DNA of 64,000 bases from Molanna angustata (lineage: Eukaryota; Arthropoda; Insecta; Trichoptera; Molannidae): contig OY754964.1 of assembly GCA_963576475.1 (NCBI GenBank), positions 4,459,649 through 4,523,648 of the forward strand, given 5' to 3'. Positions 34,998-46,699 of the stretch are shown piece after piece. Below the pieces are notes generated by a model. That model was not told where the DNA came from. It did not search any database and was given only the letters and a program-made list of their open reading frames with translations. Numbering within the stretch: the first letter of the stretch is position 1; every line of letters starts with the position of its first letter. Made by a program: the position numbers and the translations under genes.

Positions 34998-35985
34998 GAA
35001 ATAAAAATGGTATTTTTTTAGAAACTCTGTTTAACTTATTTGGAAAATCTTTTTTTTTATATCCCTCTTATGCGATTTAACTCTCACCTTATAAGAATGT
35101 AATAGTTGAGAGTATTTTTTAAAGTGTATATTTTTAAAACAAGTATCACTTAGATTGCATACCATCGCTTTCATTATTATAATTCATAAACAACCAATTT
35201 TATTAACCAGCGGTAAATTTACATTATTATGTTATATAAAATTATTATTTGTACATTTCATTTCATAATATTTTTTCTACCAAATTACAAAAGACGATAG
35301 ATATATCTCCGGTATTTTATATATGGTCTCAATGTAAAATCTTTTCCATATTGAAATTACGCAAATAATATTGAATCCCGAAATTCGAGATGAATATTTT
35401 AACGGTACAATTTCAATTCAAGATTTGGATGATAAATAATATATTCAAAAGAATATGGACTTTGAAAATAAAAAATTGTAAAGTATGGCTACTCGAAACA
35501 AAATCATGGATTAAATTCGGGAGGAGGTAGAGTAAACCCTAGGATTTGTTTTATTTTTCTTTACCGTATTTGAAAAATAAAAGTGGATACCCATTCGATA
35601 TCACGATGAAATGGATTGCATTAATATTAAGTTAGACCGAACAAAAAACCGATTTGTATAATATTCATGGATTTATAAAAAAAAAAAAACATTTATGTCA
35701 GTTTTATGGAATGGCGTGTTATTTACTAATGGAAATATGATGACGCAATATAACTAAATATTATTGCAACAAAGAAAACATATTTAAAAAATTAGTAAAA
35801 CACCACGTGTAAGAAGAGCCGTATATTCTGAAGAGGAAAATATGAGACAGCTTAATGACTCTCGATATTTCAAGACTCAAGTTTAGAAACAGTTTTCTCA
35901 GGAATATAATCACACTAACCTCAACCAGCGAAAAGAGAAGAGTTGAGCTGTGAAGGAAGGGTTTGGAAGTAGGTAAATACTTCCA
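34998..35985. other. AT-rich intronic stretch, no feature recognised
   Basis: It contains A/T runs and no conserved coding, RNA or repeat signal. Confidence 0.4.
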
Positions 35986-35989
35986 TGAA

Positions 35990-36245
35990 CCAACAGAGGT
36001 AATTCCTACGGGTCACCGACTACCATAAGAAACCTACAAATCCCTGAATAGACTAAGGACTGGTGTAGGAAGGTGCAACGTAAACCTGGATAGATGGAGA
36101 ATGCTTGAGGATGACCAGAACATGTCAAACCTGTTGAACTGCCCGATTATGGAAGGAAGGTGCACTGAGGAGGATCTGTGGCGACCAAATGAGAATGCTA
36201 TTATGGTTACAAATTACTGGAGGGACACAATATAGGTTGATGATC
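35990..36245 (+). mobile_element. LINE polymerase C-terminal remnant with Cys/His knuckle
   Basis: The plus frame reads LNRLRTGVGRCNVNLDRW, then LLNCPIMEGRC and VTNYW before a stop. This is the R-L-R-x-G-V-G-R-C motif with following CP and C found near the C-terminus of jockey-related LINE polymerases. Upstream sequence is broken by stops. Confidence 0.6.
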
Positions 36246-36391
36246 TTGGACAAGGAAAGTAAGTAAAAACAAAACAATTTGGGCATAAACGGATCGGTTT
36301 AGATCCATTACCTACTCCTCGATTGTTGAATGAACTGGGAAACAAAAGTAAAAATGACAAAATTACTCATATTCCTTTAAAAAAACAAAGA

Positions 36392-36466
36392 AATATTGAG
36401 TAAAACCTTTGAATAGAAGATCATTATGGTTGGAATGATCTTCTATTCAAAGGTTTTACTCAATAT
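36392..36466. repeat. Perfect hairpin, about 31-bp arms
   Basis: 'atattgagtaaaacctttga' and the following bases are repeated inverted, around a loop of about 12 bases with 'atggttgga'. No coding context; a small foldback sequence. Confidence 0.7.
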
Positions 36467-36469
36467 TTG

Positions 36470-39236
36470 AATGAAAAAATGAATCATTTATTCACTTCTA
36501 AATTCTTACCCCTCATTCATTTTATGCCTCACTGGCACTCAATTCTGATCTTTTGCATTGGCGTTTCCTCATTTACTCAGCCAATACTGATATTATCGTC
36601 TTGAAACTAAAGACAAGGATAAATTTTAGTATTGTCTACAGCTTGACAGCTCAAGAATCATAATATTTGAAAACTCTCTCAATAAAAATAATTCCGAAAA
36701 TTCTCCTTAAATTTGCGAGATTCCCTCGTTTTTCACATAATTCGTTTGATGCAAAAATACGATTCAGCCAAAATATTGTTAAATATGATGTTAACACTTT
36801 GACAGTTTTTTTTATTTTTAAATTTGTTTTAATTTAAATAAAAACTTCAAGTTGAACCAGTGTTATACAACTCCTTGTCGTCGGTTCAATTTGAGATATG
36901 AGTTGAATCACCGTTCAACTTTTGATCCTGGTCTATCAATAAGAAAATTAATCAAATTGAGTTTAACCGTAGTTCATATATTTGAACCACGTTTATAAAT
37001 AACGTTGTTAGTGGTGTATTCATTATGACTGGAATATAATGGAATTTTAGAACTGACAAATTGTTGAATGCTGAAGTATAAAAATACAAAAAAAACGACA
37101 CGGATTATCCATCGAAGTATGACATTCAGTATATATACGTATAAATTTGTTTTGTATAAATCTATATATATGTCACACCCTCGATATTTTACCCCTATTA
37201 CCATGGCAACAAATGGGGGTTGCAAGTGTTTTTCGCAACGCTATTTCCGCTTGGAAAATTCATTAATCATAATCAACGTCCTATAAATGGCATTGAAAAT
37301 TGTCCGCAGAACATCAATCAACACTCAAACAATTCAAATTTATTGGATTTCGTTTGTTTCACATTTTTTTTATTTATTTGCGTTTTCAAAATAATGCAAC
37401 ATTTTTTACTGAACACATAATTCGAATGAACATTATCCAAACATTTGATTTTATAAATTGAAATCATTTTTTAAATCGTTAGATGTGTTTTTTTGTATTT
37501 TTATCTCAAGGCATTTTTCAAGGTATTTTTATCTTTCCTAAAATGTAAGGGCCATTTCAACTGATTAAGTGTAAATGTAAATTTGAAAACTTAACACACA
37601 AGCACTATAGAAATATATAAACTATGTTCTGGGCATTGAACCCCGGTTACTGGCACATAAGACAAAAAACTATTTGAATTTAATTTTCACTACTTTCAAG
37701 TGAAAAAAACAAAGATGGAGACAGAACAGGTAAGAATAGAAAAATAAATGGTGAGGAAAGTGGAAGATATATTATTCAATCACCTCTGTAATTTTCTTTT
37801 CAGTCGTTATTCATTCATAAATCATTATTTTCATTTGGCAAAACCATCAAGGTGTTTGATTTACTCGTATGATGCTAATTAAGTTTACACATATTCAATA
37901 TTAATTTCTTTTCGCATGCTATGATGCTACACTTATATGAACTAACATTATGGAAAACTTTGTGTTTTCTTCATCTCTTGTTTCACACAATATCTCATCT
38001 CGACATACAAAACCCGAGACAATATATTTTAATTTTATACCGTGAGACTCTGCAGTATGCAAGGGTTATTTATACAATCAAAGTTTGTTTGAGACAAACA
38101 ATATTCTCTTGAAAATCCTTACTTCCTTGGTGAAGGTTTCGCTAAGTAAATATGGCCAACGGTATATTGAATAACTGGCAAATTAATCATTGAGTGAGCT
38201 ATTTTTCAAACGACTTGTCTTGTTCATTTTGCAATAAACAAAATATTGTCTTCCTTGCAAACTTTATCTTTATTCAAACTAATCAAACAAGACTGATCAA
38301 ATTATATTTTAATCAGTTATATTTTAAAAATTAATGATAAAACAATAATCAGGTTTAACACAAAAGTGAGATGTTTTTTAGTGAAATTTTAAATTTATCA
38401 TTTGATGGTATCATTTTTATACATTTCATACATTTTAATCCAAAAGTATGAAAATGAGAAAATACAAGTACAAATGATAATTGAGTTACTGGTTATTGTA
38501 TGGAAAAAATGAACACGTTTTCTATTCTGTTTGTTTACATAATCAAATATGCTGTACCTATAACAACATTTTAATTTAACAAAGGCATTTTTTGATTATT
38601 TTTAATTGAATTACATTCGAAATAGTTGGAGATCGTCAAATAATTCTAATGAATAACCATTGAAATGGATGACAAAAAAGACTACGTATGCATAATAAAC
38701 ACACAATGAATATAAAAATTGGGTTCAAATCCTTACCAACACCGATTAAACTCACCAAAAGCATATATTTCATTTTTTTGGAAATACATATGGGAAGTCC
38801 ATTACATTAAACATGGCGGATCGAATCAGATATTAAGTTTATTCAATTGAATTCTGATCACATTGGTTGCTGCTGCTAATTGTATACACACCATTATTTC
38901 TAGTGCGTACTTAAGACTTTATATTATTAATGTTAAACTGCTTGGTCCCGAGGGTGTTATCACACTCGTGATAACAGAAGTAAAGTGTGTACGTGCCAAT
39001 ATTGTTGGCTCTCCTGACAATATCATAACTACCAACCTTCCCACCGACTTGATCCTGTAAACTTTCTACCTCATTTTCCGTGCCTTTGCCCCTACTCTGG
39101 AATAACTTGATGGCATCTGGTCTTCAGTTTCATATTGAAATTCAAGTCACCTCAGAAATTAACCGCTTCAATGTTAAAGTTAGTTTACTCCCTAGAAGGA
39201 AACAATTTATTGGCACATAGCCATTTTTTTTTTAGT
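36470..39236. other. AT-rich intronic stretch, no feature recognised
   Basis: Several open frames of 60-83 codons occur (36974-38112), with AT-driven composition and no recognisable motif. A short hairpin GTTATCAC/GTGATAAC lies at about 38957-38976. No exon of the channel is seen. Confidence 0.4.
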
Positions 39237-39248
39237 TACCTACATGTC

Positions 39249-39872
39249 TTTTAACAGATTTTTAATTATCTCAATAGAGACGAAGTTGGAATATTTACTG
39301 TAGGAAAACCGGGAAATCAAGGCACCTACAGGGCTTACGACATGTCATCGGCTGGTTTACGTGATCACTTTATGCGCTTGCGCAACGTTCACCAATTATG
39401 CCCTTTTTTTTTTAATGAGATCCCTATCAATTCAATTTTTGAAAGTTCTATATATTGTAATACTGAAATTCTTTTCGCTTGAAAATAAGGAATTTTTACT
39501 ATAGCCATCTATTGGGGAAATTATGAACAACATTCTTATTATTTTTTATTTATTTTTGTTGTAACGCCATCTATTGAGAGAATTGGTTTTTAATAAATAA
39601 TGATAGCAACAATTCTTATACCTAAGGTGACAAATGCATTTAAAAAAAGGCATAATTGGTGAACGTTGCGCAAGCGCATAAAGTGATCACGTTAACAAGC
39701 CGATGACAGGTCGTTAGCCCTGTAGGTGCCTTGATTTCCCGGTTTTCCTACAGTAAATATTCCAACTTCGTCTCTATTGAGATAATTAAAAATCTGTTAA
39801 AAAATATCTTTGACTCCCGACAGGAAAAAAAATCCAATGTTTGCGCATATGCAATAATAAAAATATTCGATA
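39249..39872 (+). mobile_element. Foldback family G, best-preserved copy, 11-bp target duplication
   Basis: The left arm (39249-39405) runs from TTTTAACAGATTTTTAATT to 'ttcaccaattatgcc'. The right arm (39648-39800) is its inverted copy. The centre has 'aatgagatccctatcaattc' and 'ccatctattg' repeats. After the right arm comes a 65-70-bp unpaired tail ending AATATTCGATA. ACCTACATGTC flanks it (39238-39248 and 39873-39883). Related copies: 5454, 7854, 13770, 19889 and 22064. It is non-coding. Confidence 0.8.
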
Positions 39873-40175
39873 ACCTACATGTCCTTTGTACGTTGCGTTT
39901 CGGCAACGTTTTGTCAATTGGCAAATTGAATTACGTGTCATTTATCCTTTGCCTATTGGCAACAGTTGAATTGGTCTTTGTTAAACGCCATCGCACAACT
40001 CATTGTTTTGAAAATAAATAATATGTATAAATTCGTGAACAAGACCCGCAGAAATATAGTGCATTCAAAATTGCAAACTCAACGGTTGACTGTCATGATC
40101 TGCTGGAACGATCGACTCTGACAGTGCCTACAGGATCGAATATACTGACTGACTTAGGCAGGGTTTTTTCAACAA

Positions 40176-40325
40176 AAGTAACGGCAATAGAATAGTTAAA
40201 ATACTTTGATTTTATGAAATTGTTCAAAAATGCGTCGTTTGACGGCATTAGATTTCAATGAAACACCAAAAGTCTTGAACAATTTTATGAAATCAAAGTA
40301 TTTTAACTATACTTTTACTTTAATC
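40176..40325. repeat. Foldback sequence, about 36-bp inner arms
   Basis: 'atagttaaaatactttgatt' and 'aatcaaagtattttaactat' are inverted copies with 'gaaattgttcaa' / 'ttgaacaatttt' inside. Outer flanks are weakly inverted ('caacaaaagtaac' / 'tttgttcgag'). It is a likely decayed MITE. Confidence 0.6.
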
Positions 40326-40559
40326 TTTGTTCGAGAAACACAGCCTTACTTAACCTCCCTACAGCATTTTGCTTGACATAACTCCTTCCCATTTTTTTAA
40401 CTCCATCATTTATGACGCAGATTTTTTAACAGAACTCCTCGATGATAATGGTAAAGAATAAATTATTAAGTAGGTATTTCGATTTAATCCTAGCTTCCCA
40501 CGCTGATGAATTGGGTGCATCGCATAAAGTTTCACACCCACCCACCCGACATATACATC

Positions 40560-40690
40560 TCATCCATTCCATTAACTAAGCATAAATGCTTGTACTATAG
40601 GTGAACGAAATCGGTCGTGGCAGGATTCGAACTCGCGACCACTGGATTACTAACCCAGCGCGCTTATAGCTCTGTCACCACCCATCTTAA
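40560..40690 (-). mobile_element. tRNA-derived SINE, family S2
   Basis: The minus-strand head contains 'gcgcgctgggttagtaatcc' and GCGAGTTCGAATCC, then 'tatgcttagttaatgg'. The A-box region is damaged. Confidence 0.65.
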
Positions 40691-41491
40691 TTACCCAAAA
40701 AATATCATTATTATTAATTTTAAAATTAATAATAATGGTATGACGGTAATCAAAATTAATTATGCTACCTGGAATCGCTAAAAGACCTCTAAATATAGTT
40801 TAGTTATAATTCAAGTACTTCTCATATAATCTTAATAAAGATGATTATTAGAGGGTGCTCTTAGTATTCAGTAGAGTTGGGTTTCTGAATCCCCGGGAAA
40901 CGTTAGACACTAGCAATATAATGTTACTGTACTCCGAGATAAGGCTAAATTAATGAGAAAATGAACATTTACAATCTATATTGTATGGAATATGGGATGT
41001 CAAGGTTATATTTTATACCTATCATGATAAGTATGGAAATGACCTCTTACGTAGAGAAATTGCGATGTATTCCCACGAATTTCGCGCAAGACGTGATTTT
41101 TTCGAGATATAATTCATATAATCACCACTTACAAATAATATAAGGCATTGCCTTAAATCTCTGATCGAAAACTGTGATCCATATACGTCTTTTTTGGAAT
41201 GTATTGTATACTTAAAAAAAATACTAAACATCTGCTTCATTTGTTCTCCTCCTCCTTCGTCCAGTTGTGGACATGGGCCTCCCCGTGAGGCATCCACAAC
41301 TTCATATCCTGAGCAAACCGCATCCATCCGCCTTCAACCGCTCGTCTATTGTCGTCAAACCACCTATTGTTTGTCTCCAAACATTTCCTTAAGTCAACAT
41401 AATATGAAATTGACGGCCAAACGAATGTTTAAAATTGTAAATGTGCTCACTTAACGTATTTGTTCGCTGTGAACCATGTATATAAAATATA

Positions 41492-41608
41492 TCTATTAGC
41501 AATAACTGTGCATATAATTTATGTATTAGCAATAAATGTGCATAAAATTTATGTATTAGCAATAACTGTGCATAAAATTTATGTATTAGCAATAACTGTG
41601 CATATTAT
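41492..41608. repeat. 30-bp tandem repeat, four copies
   Basis: The unit contains TATTAGCAATAACTGTGCATA and recurs every 30 bp with few changes. The minus-strand open frame reading LLIHKFYA repeats is a product of the array and not a gene. Confidence 0.8.
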
Positions 41609-41684
41609 AAACTAATAACGTAAAATCTCACCTATCTTCATCATAATTATCGACAAAGTTTTTATTTGGTAGAATTCCATTATA

Positions 41685-42630
41685 TTTGATGAATTCATGG
41701 TGTCGCAAGGACTCAAGCAGGGTGATGGATTGGCCTCTTCATTATTCAATCTTAGTCTGGAATACGTCATTCGTAAAACATTCCACAGTAACGCAAATCC
41801 TAACATATACTTCCAAAGCAGCCAGATAGTAGGATACGCGGATGACCTCAACATAGTGGCAAGATCATTGACAGCTGTAAGAGAGGTTCTTGAACCATTG
41901 GAAACAACAGCATATGAGGTTGGACTGGAAATTAATGAAAGCAAGACGAAACTAATGAAACAATCCAGAAACTCAAGAAATAACCCTCTACGCAGCATTC
42001 AGTAGTTGATGAATTTTCTTACCTGGGGTCCACCATAACCAAGGAAAATGAAGACCACATAGAAATAATAAGAAGGATCACAACTGGTAACAAAACATTC
42101 TTCTCTCTGCTCCCGGTGCTTAAATCAAAAAGTGTTCACAGAAAAACAAAAATCACCCTGTATAAGACTATAATAAGAATAGTGGTGAAATACGGGAGCG
42201 AAGCGTGGACGATGACAGCAAGATCCGCAGAGATGCTGGATACATTTGAGAGGAGAGTGCTACGGAAAATACTGGGACCCGTGAATGATGGAGAAGCTTG
42301 GAGAATAAGGTATAATGATGAAATATACAGCATCTATAAGACTCCTAGGCTCTCTGTACATGCTAGACTGAGCAGGCTGAGATGGGCTGGGCATGTACAG
42401 AGAATGCCGTCATCACGGGCACCCAAGAGGATCCTTGAGGGACATCCGGGTGGAAGAAGAAAGGTCGGCAGACCCAGGCTGCGATGGGAGGATGAAGTGA
42501 AAAGGGATGCGGAACAATTACTGCAAGTGGCAGACTGGAGGACAGCAGCGGTAGACAGGAGGAGTTGGAGGCGACGATTGATGGAGGCCAAGGCTCGATA
42601 TGGGCTGTAGAGCCATCGGAAGAAAGAAGA
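41685..42630 (+). mobile_element. RTE-like LINE, 5'-truncated inside RT, 14-bp target duplication
   Basis: It starts in the RT palm (VSQGLKQGDGLASSLFN), keeps the catalytic YADD (VGYADDLNIVA), then breaks near 42003. It resumes as SYLGSTITKE and VVKYGSEAWTM, with RLRWAGHVQRM, GRRKVGRPRLRW and a final EAKARYGL. AGAATTCCATTATA occurs at 41671-41684 and 42631-42644, flanking the insert. The 3' end is a GAAGAAA-type tail. One frameshift separates the two open parts (41697-42005 and 42116-42610). A short 3' piece of the same family lies at 60551-60660. Confidence 0.9.
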
Positions 42631-42649
42631 AGAATTCCATTATAAGTAA

Positions 42650-42960
42650 TATCTATAATTTCAAGTAAAGTCATTTTGATTCTACATTAATTTTATTATG
42701 CGCGATAAGCCTATTTCGCCTTGTTAGGGCATTAACTCTTTATTAAGTCTTTATTTTCAATAATAGATATAACTTATCTTCATCATCTTTAGCATCTTGT
42801 TCACCTGTCTGGTTCAATATTAATTTCAAATATAATGCACCCGTTTATTATACCTATGTATGGAACTTGTAACCACTAACAAAATACGTGGAAATCACAA
42901 CGCAGAGATATAATTTTTCGAAATGTATATTTTTGACCCCAATCCATCCGATCCTAAAAT
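42650..42960. other. AT-rich stretch, no feature recognised
   Basis: No conserved signal seen. Confidence 0.4.
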
Positions 42961-42962
42961 AC

Positions 42963-43466
42963 AAACTAGCGAGTTTTTGCCAACGCTATACTCCTTCATA
43001 CCAAGTCACTTCACAAAGTATTCAAATATTGCATTGAAAATTTTCAGCATTTTCATGAAATGATTTTTTTAAATCTTTTTTGATTTAAGTATTTTATTAT
43101 GAAGACCTGATAATTCTTCAATGCCATTTTATGAAAGTGCTTTTTTACCAAATTTATAAAAATACCAAATTTCATGTTTCCTGGGCTTAGAGTCACTTTT
43201 TAATATTTGACAGTTAAAAAATTGATTAACACTATTCACATATCCTTCAAAATCTACTGGAGTCTAAGCGAGAATACACAAATTTCCGAAATTTAAAAAA
43301 AATCGAATCAGTAGGTACTTTAGCCCATAATCGATAAAATAATCAACACGCCGATAGTATATAGAACACAAATACAGATACATTCAGAGTTCTATCTGCA
43401 TAAAAAAATAAGCTTAAAAATTTCGAATTCATAACTATATCCTCTTGGGGTAGTGAGGATAAAAAA
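42963..43466 (+). repeat. Dispersed repeat family F, copy 4
   Basis: It runs from 'actagcgagtttttgccaac' to 'ggggtagtgaggataaaaaa', with the shared internal words 'tttcatgaaatga' and 'tgataattcttcaatgcc'. It lies in the intron about 390 bp upstream of the S1 exon. Confidence 0.6.
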
Positions 43467-43851
43467 TGGGCTTACTTTAAATAGGTATTTAATTTTATCT
43501 CTGGCACACAAAATTTGCAAACAGATTATTTTATTCGACCGTTTTGGAGAAATTTCTACAATTCTAATGTTGCGATCCGAGATTATTTTTAACATAAATA
43601 TTCCTCGATTCCCACTTATTTTCGTGACCAAAAGTTGCGAAAGGTATAATTATACACACTTTTGTAGGACATTGTTTGAATTTGAATTTCGGTATCCCCC
43701 GCCTCCCGTGGGATTGAGCGAAGCCCCCCGACCTAAAAGTTTAGCCGTGTTTTTCGAAAAGGCAGCGCAGGAAAACAAAATATTTTTATTAATTCCCAAC
43801 TTTTGTATGTTGTCTCTGATAGTACATATTTTTTTTTTTTTTTGCTTTCAG

Positions 43852-44343
43852 ATAATATCCGTCATATCCGTTTTCTTCATATGCGTCTCGGTGCTTTCAT
43901 TCTGCCTCAAAACTCACCCAGATCTGCGAGTGGAGTACTCGCTGTACAATCCCATTGTTGAAGTATCAAACTTCACGTCTGCCAACGCCGCCAACATCAC
44001 CGGTTGGACCAGCGAGGCGGACAAAAAAGCGACGTTAGCCGACGACAAAAGGAAGATTGAAAAGAGCTTCAATTCGACGGCTAAAATGCTGACGAAGAAT
44101 GCGACTATAGACGACAAAAGCTCAAAAAACCTTTTGATGATCAGCAAAAGGATGGAATATGGCAACTCGCATTACGGCAGAGTACACGCCAACAACCAAT
44201 TTTATCACAACAATACCAAGTTTGGATTCCAAAGCAATGCCAACAGATGGAAGGAGAACTATGGACAGCCACACAAAGCTTTCTTCTACGTCGAACTTGT
44301 TTGCAATGTGTGGTTCACGATTGAACTGACTGTGAGATCAGTG
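43852..44343 (+). CDS. Shaw: Shaw-type K+ channel exon: S1, extended S1-S2 loop, S2
   Basis: This 164-codon exon is phase 0 at both ends. The acceptor is a 15-T tract plus gctttcag; the donor is gtaagt. S1 is at residues 1-20 (VISVFFICVSVLSF), followed by the Kv3 signature CLKTHPDLRV. S2 is at about 143-163 (AFFYVELVCNVWFTIELTVR). Between them is a loop of roughly 118 residues, much longer than the roughly 35-45 residues I recall for fly Shaw. It is rich in Lys, Asn and Asp, with five N-glycosylation sequons (NFT, NIT, NST, NAT, NNT). It follows the exon ending at 4420 in frame (TAAK then IISVI). The reading frame is open upstream to 43453 by chance; the splice acceptor and homology set the start. 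Confidence 0.93.
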
Positions 44344-44349
44344 GTAAGT

Positions 44350-44905
44350 TTTATTAATTTAAATATTTTTTTTATAATTCATAAGACTCGGGACATTTTC
44401 AACAGCGACACATAGATATTTTTTACTACGATAAATACACTGTCAACACAACCGAGGTAACTAATAAATTCGCAAGTATTCGTATGATAGTGACAAAAAT
44501 TGAATAGTTCTTGATCAAAACATCGACAATGTGAGTTAAGAAAATGTACAAAAACCTTTCTCAGATTTTTTTGTGTGAAAATTGACATTTTCTTCAAATA
44601 AAAATAAAATTTACGAGAGAAAGACTCCCACTGAGAAGTTTCTAAAGATTTACCTTTCTTTGTGTTTCGGTTGGTGGTTTATTCGAGTAATTTTTTTGTG
44701 TTCCCGTAAATATCTTTAACATTTCAAAATAATACACTCTATAAATTACAAGACTTGCGAGCAACTTGAAAAATTGTACGACATTATCGAGCATTTTTTT
44801 CGGGTGGTCTCAAGTTACGATGTTTGAATTTTAAGTAGGCGAAAAGGTGGTTTTTTTTTCAAAGTAACATTTATTAATTTGGTCCTTGAAAACCACCATT
44901 TTAAG
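44350..44905. other. Short intron portion, no feature recognised
   Basis: It holds AT-rich sequence with T runs between the S2 exon and the SINE at 44910. A short minus-strand open frame at 44379-44597 has no recognisable motif. Confidence 0.4.
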
Positions 44906-44909
44906 ATTA

Positions 44910-45020
44910 TGATGGGTCGGTGGCAGAGCGGCTAGTGTGCTGGATAAGAAATCCAAATGTCGCGAGATTTAATCTCGCCGGGACCATTTTCGTTTACTAA
45001 TAACACAAACATTTTTCTTT
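44910..45020 (+). mobile_element. tRNA-derived SINE, family S2
   Basis: The head reads gggtcggtggcagagcggct, then 'gtgctggataagaaatcc' and a decayed B box. It lies in the 1.2-kb intron between the S2 and S3 exons of the channel gene. Confidence 0.65.
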
Positions 45021-45044
45021 AATGTAGAGATGTGTAAAATATCA

Positions 45045-45305
45045 TGTGACAACATACGGTCTTGAAACCATGTCACTTATGTACCGCCAGAAGTCTACAA
45101 AATTAAATGTACTCAACGAGCAATGGAAAGACAAATGTTAGGCGTATCCTCGAGAGACCGAATAAGAAACGAGGAAATAAGACGCCGGTCAAAGGTCACA
45201 GACATTGCATAAATAGTGGGAAGGCTAAAATGGCAATGGGCAAGTCATGTGGCAAGACAGAAGGATAATAGATGGACCCCCAGAATTCTGAATTGGAGAC
45301 CGCGT
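45045..45305 (+). mobile_element. RTE-like LINE remnant (family K)
   Basis: Decayed frames read TTYGLETMSL, then CTQRAMERQMLGV, IRNEEIRRRSK, LKWQWASHVARQ and PRILNWRPR. They line up with the minus-strand copy at 12496-12903. Stops and frameshifts are present. Confidence 0.75.
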
Positions 45306-45523
45306 TGTGTAAAATAAGTATGAGAGATACCTACACAGTCGTTGACCAACTGATCTGCTACACAGCGTTTATTTGTAACGTTTTTCCCTACACGGGTGTT
45401 AAACGGTCGTATAACTTTAACAACACTTTTATTAGTAATACTGTTTAAATCTTTAAATTGTACAGTTAGTTTAGTGTACATTGTATCCTCTTGAATTAAT
45501 TTGATATTATGATTTTTTTTCAG

Positions 45524-45838
45524 GTTGCTCCGAATCTGATAGAATTCGTAAAATCACCTGTGAATATAATAGACTTTATTGCTACGTTGAGTTTCTATAT
45601 GGACGTGATTGTCGAGTCAAGCATGACCCACAAAAACAGCGATAAGACTGATATCCTCGAGTTCATCTCCATCATCAAGATCCTCCGACTGTTCAAGCTG
45701 ACCAGGCACTCTCCTGGTCTCAAGATCCTCATACACACCTTCAAAGCATCAGCCAAAGAATTGACCCTTCTGGTGTTTTTTCTCGTCCTGGGCATCGTGG
45801 TGTTCGCCAGCCTCGTGTTTTACGCAGAGAAGTTACAG
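45524..45838 (+). CDS. Shaw: Shaw-type K+ channel exon: S3, S4 voltage sensor, S5
   Basis: This 105-codon exon is phase 0 at both ends, with acceptor tttttttcag and donor gtcagt. It aligns without gaps to the Shaw region after S2: [30 protein letters not shown] (S3), then the S4 helix [20 protein letters not shown], then the S4-S5 linker and S5 ([27 protein letters not shown]). S4 carries only four basic residues at three-residue steps (K, R, K, R), the reduced gating charge expected of Shaw channels. The pore helix, the selectivity filter and S6 should follow in the next exon, which is not found in the remaining 18.2 kb. Confidence 0.93.
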
Positions 45839-46220
45839 GTCAGTGAAAATATTTTAAACATTCTTTATGGATTTTTAATCTTTTCTATAAGTTGCCATAT
45901 TGGCGACGATTTTATATCTATCAATTTGAAATCTTGCCATTTTTCATGTTAAAGTATTGTGTAAATACCTACATTATAATTAATATATGTATAATGTCTT
46001 CCTAAATAAAATACCTACGCTAAAATAGTATTTATGAACTGTTTGGCTATCGATATAGTTTTCTAGTTTATTTGTTTATTTGTTTATGGGGAAAATAAAC
46101 CCTTATAAAATATATAAAAAACAAACACTATGAAATAATCAAAATCAGATCATTTACGTTTGTCTACAGATTATGATCGTAACAACAAAAAAGAATAAAA
46201 ATATAGTAAATAGTTGTATG
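45839..46220. other. Intron start, no feature recognised
   Basis: AT-rich intronic sequence. The coding frame stays open to 45952 beyond the donor by chance. Confidence 0.5.
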
Positions 46221-46221
46221 T

Positions 46222-46695
46222 TTTTATTTTATAATATATATAATAATAACTTGGTATACACCACTTTTGAGCACAAATAACTGTCGACCGGTTTCGAGAA
46301 CGATGTTCTCATCTTCAGGATGACTTACGTACTAAATTAAAAATGAAAATATAGACTTAACCTAAACTAAAGATGTGGGAGGAGTCAATTCAAAAGTAGT
46401 GGGGCAAGCGACAACCCGGTGTTTAGGAAACGCAAGATATAAATTATTTATTAATATATTTATTATTTTTTTTTTTTTTTATTATTATTAATCTAATCTA
46501 TGTTAATTTATTTGATAGGGAATATATTTAGTAGCGGACTATTAGGAAAATTAATTTGATTGTTTATTATATCCTGGTTATTGTTTATGCTTTTCCTAAT
46601 TTCTAATATTTCCAAATCAGCTAATTTTAAATTTGAATGTCCTGTATGTAATATCTGTAAACCTGTATTAATGTCATTGAATTAAATTAGAATTG
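46222..46695 (-). mobile_element. Penelope-like element, 3' part with terminal segment
   Basis: On the minus strand, about 46685-46509 reads NTGLQILHTGHSNLKLADLEILEI and runs to a TAA after LLNIFPIK. It resembles the C-terminus of Penelope-like polymerases after the GIY-YIG domain. About 180 bp further on (46286-46318) is a hammerhead core, followed by 'acaaataagtggtgtatacc'-like terminal sequence. Similar terminal sequence forms the palindrome at 59749-59853. Confidence 0.6.
46281..46330 (-). ncRNA. Hammerhead-ribozyme-like motif
   Basis: On the minus strand the order is CTGAAGA (46318-46312), a 6-bp stem II (GAGAAC/GTTCTC), GAAAC (46295-46291), CG and GTC, where cleavage would follow. The conserved boxes CUGANGA, GAAA and UH are all present. 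Stem III is very short, as in minimal hammerheads reported from Penelope-like elements. Stem I is poorly paired, so activity may be lost or need dimers. Confidence 0.6.
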
Positions 46696-46699
46696 AATT

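Noticed and set aside
41389..41592. Minus-strand peptide with LLIHKFYA repeats
   Set aside because: Translation of a 30-bp tandem repeat.
43453..43851. N-terminal extension of the S1-S2 exon back to an ATG at 43453
   Set aside because: A strong acceptor at 43851 and exact alignment to S1 set the exon start; the upstream sequence is chance-open intron.
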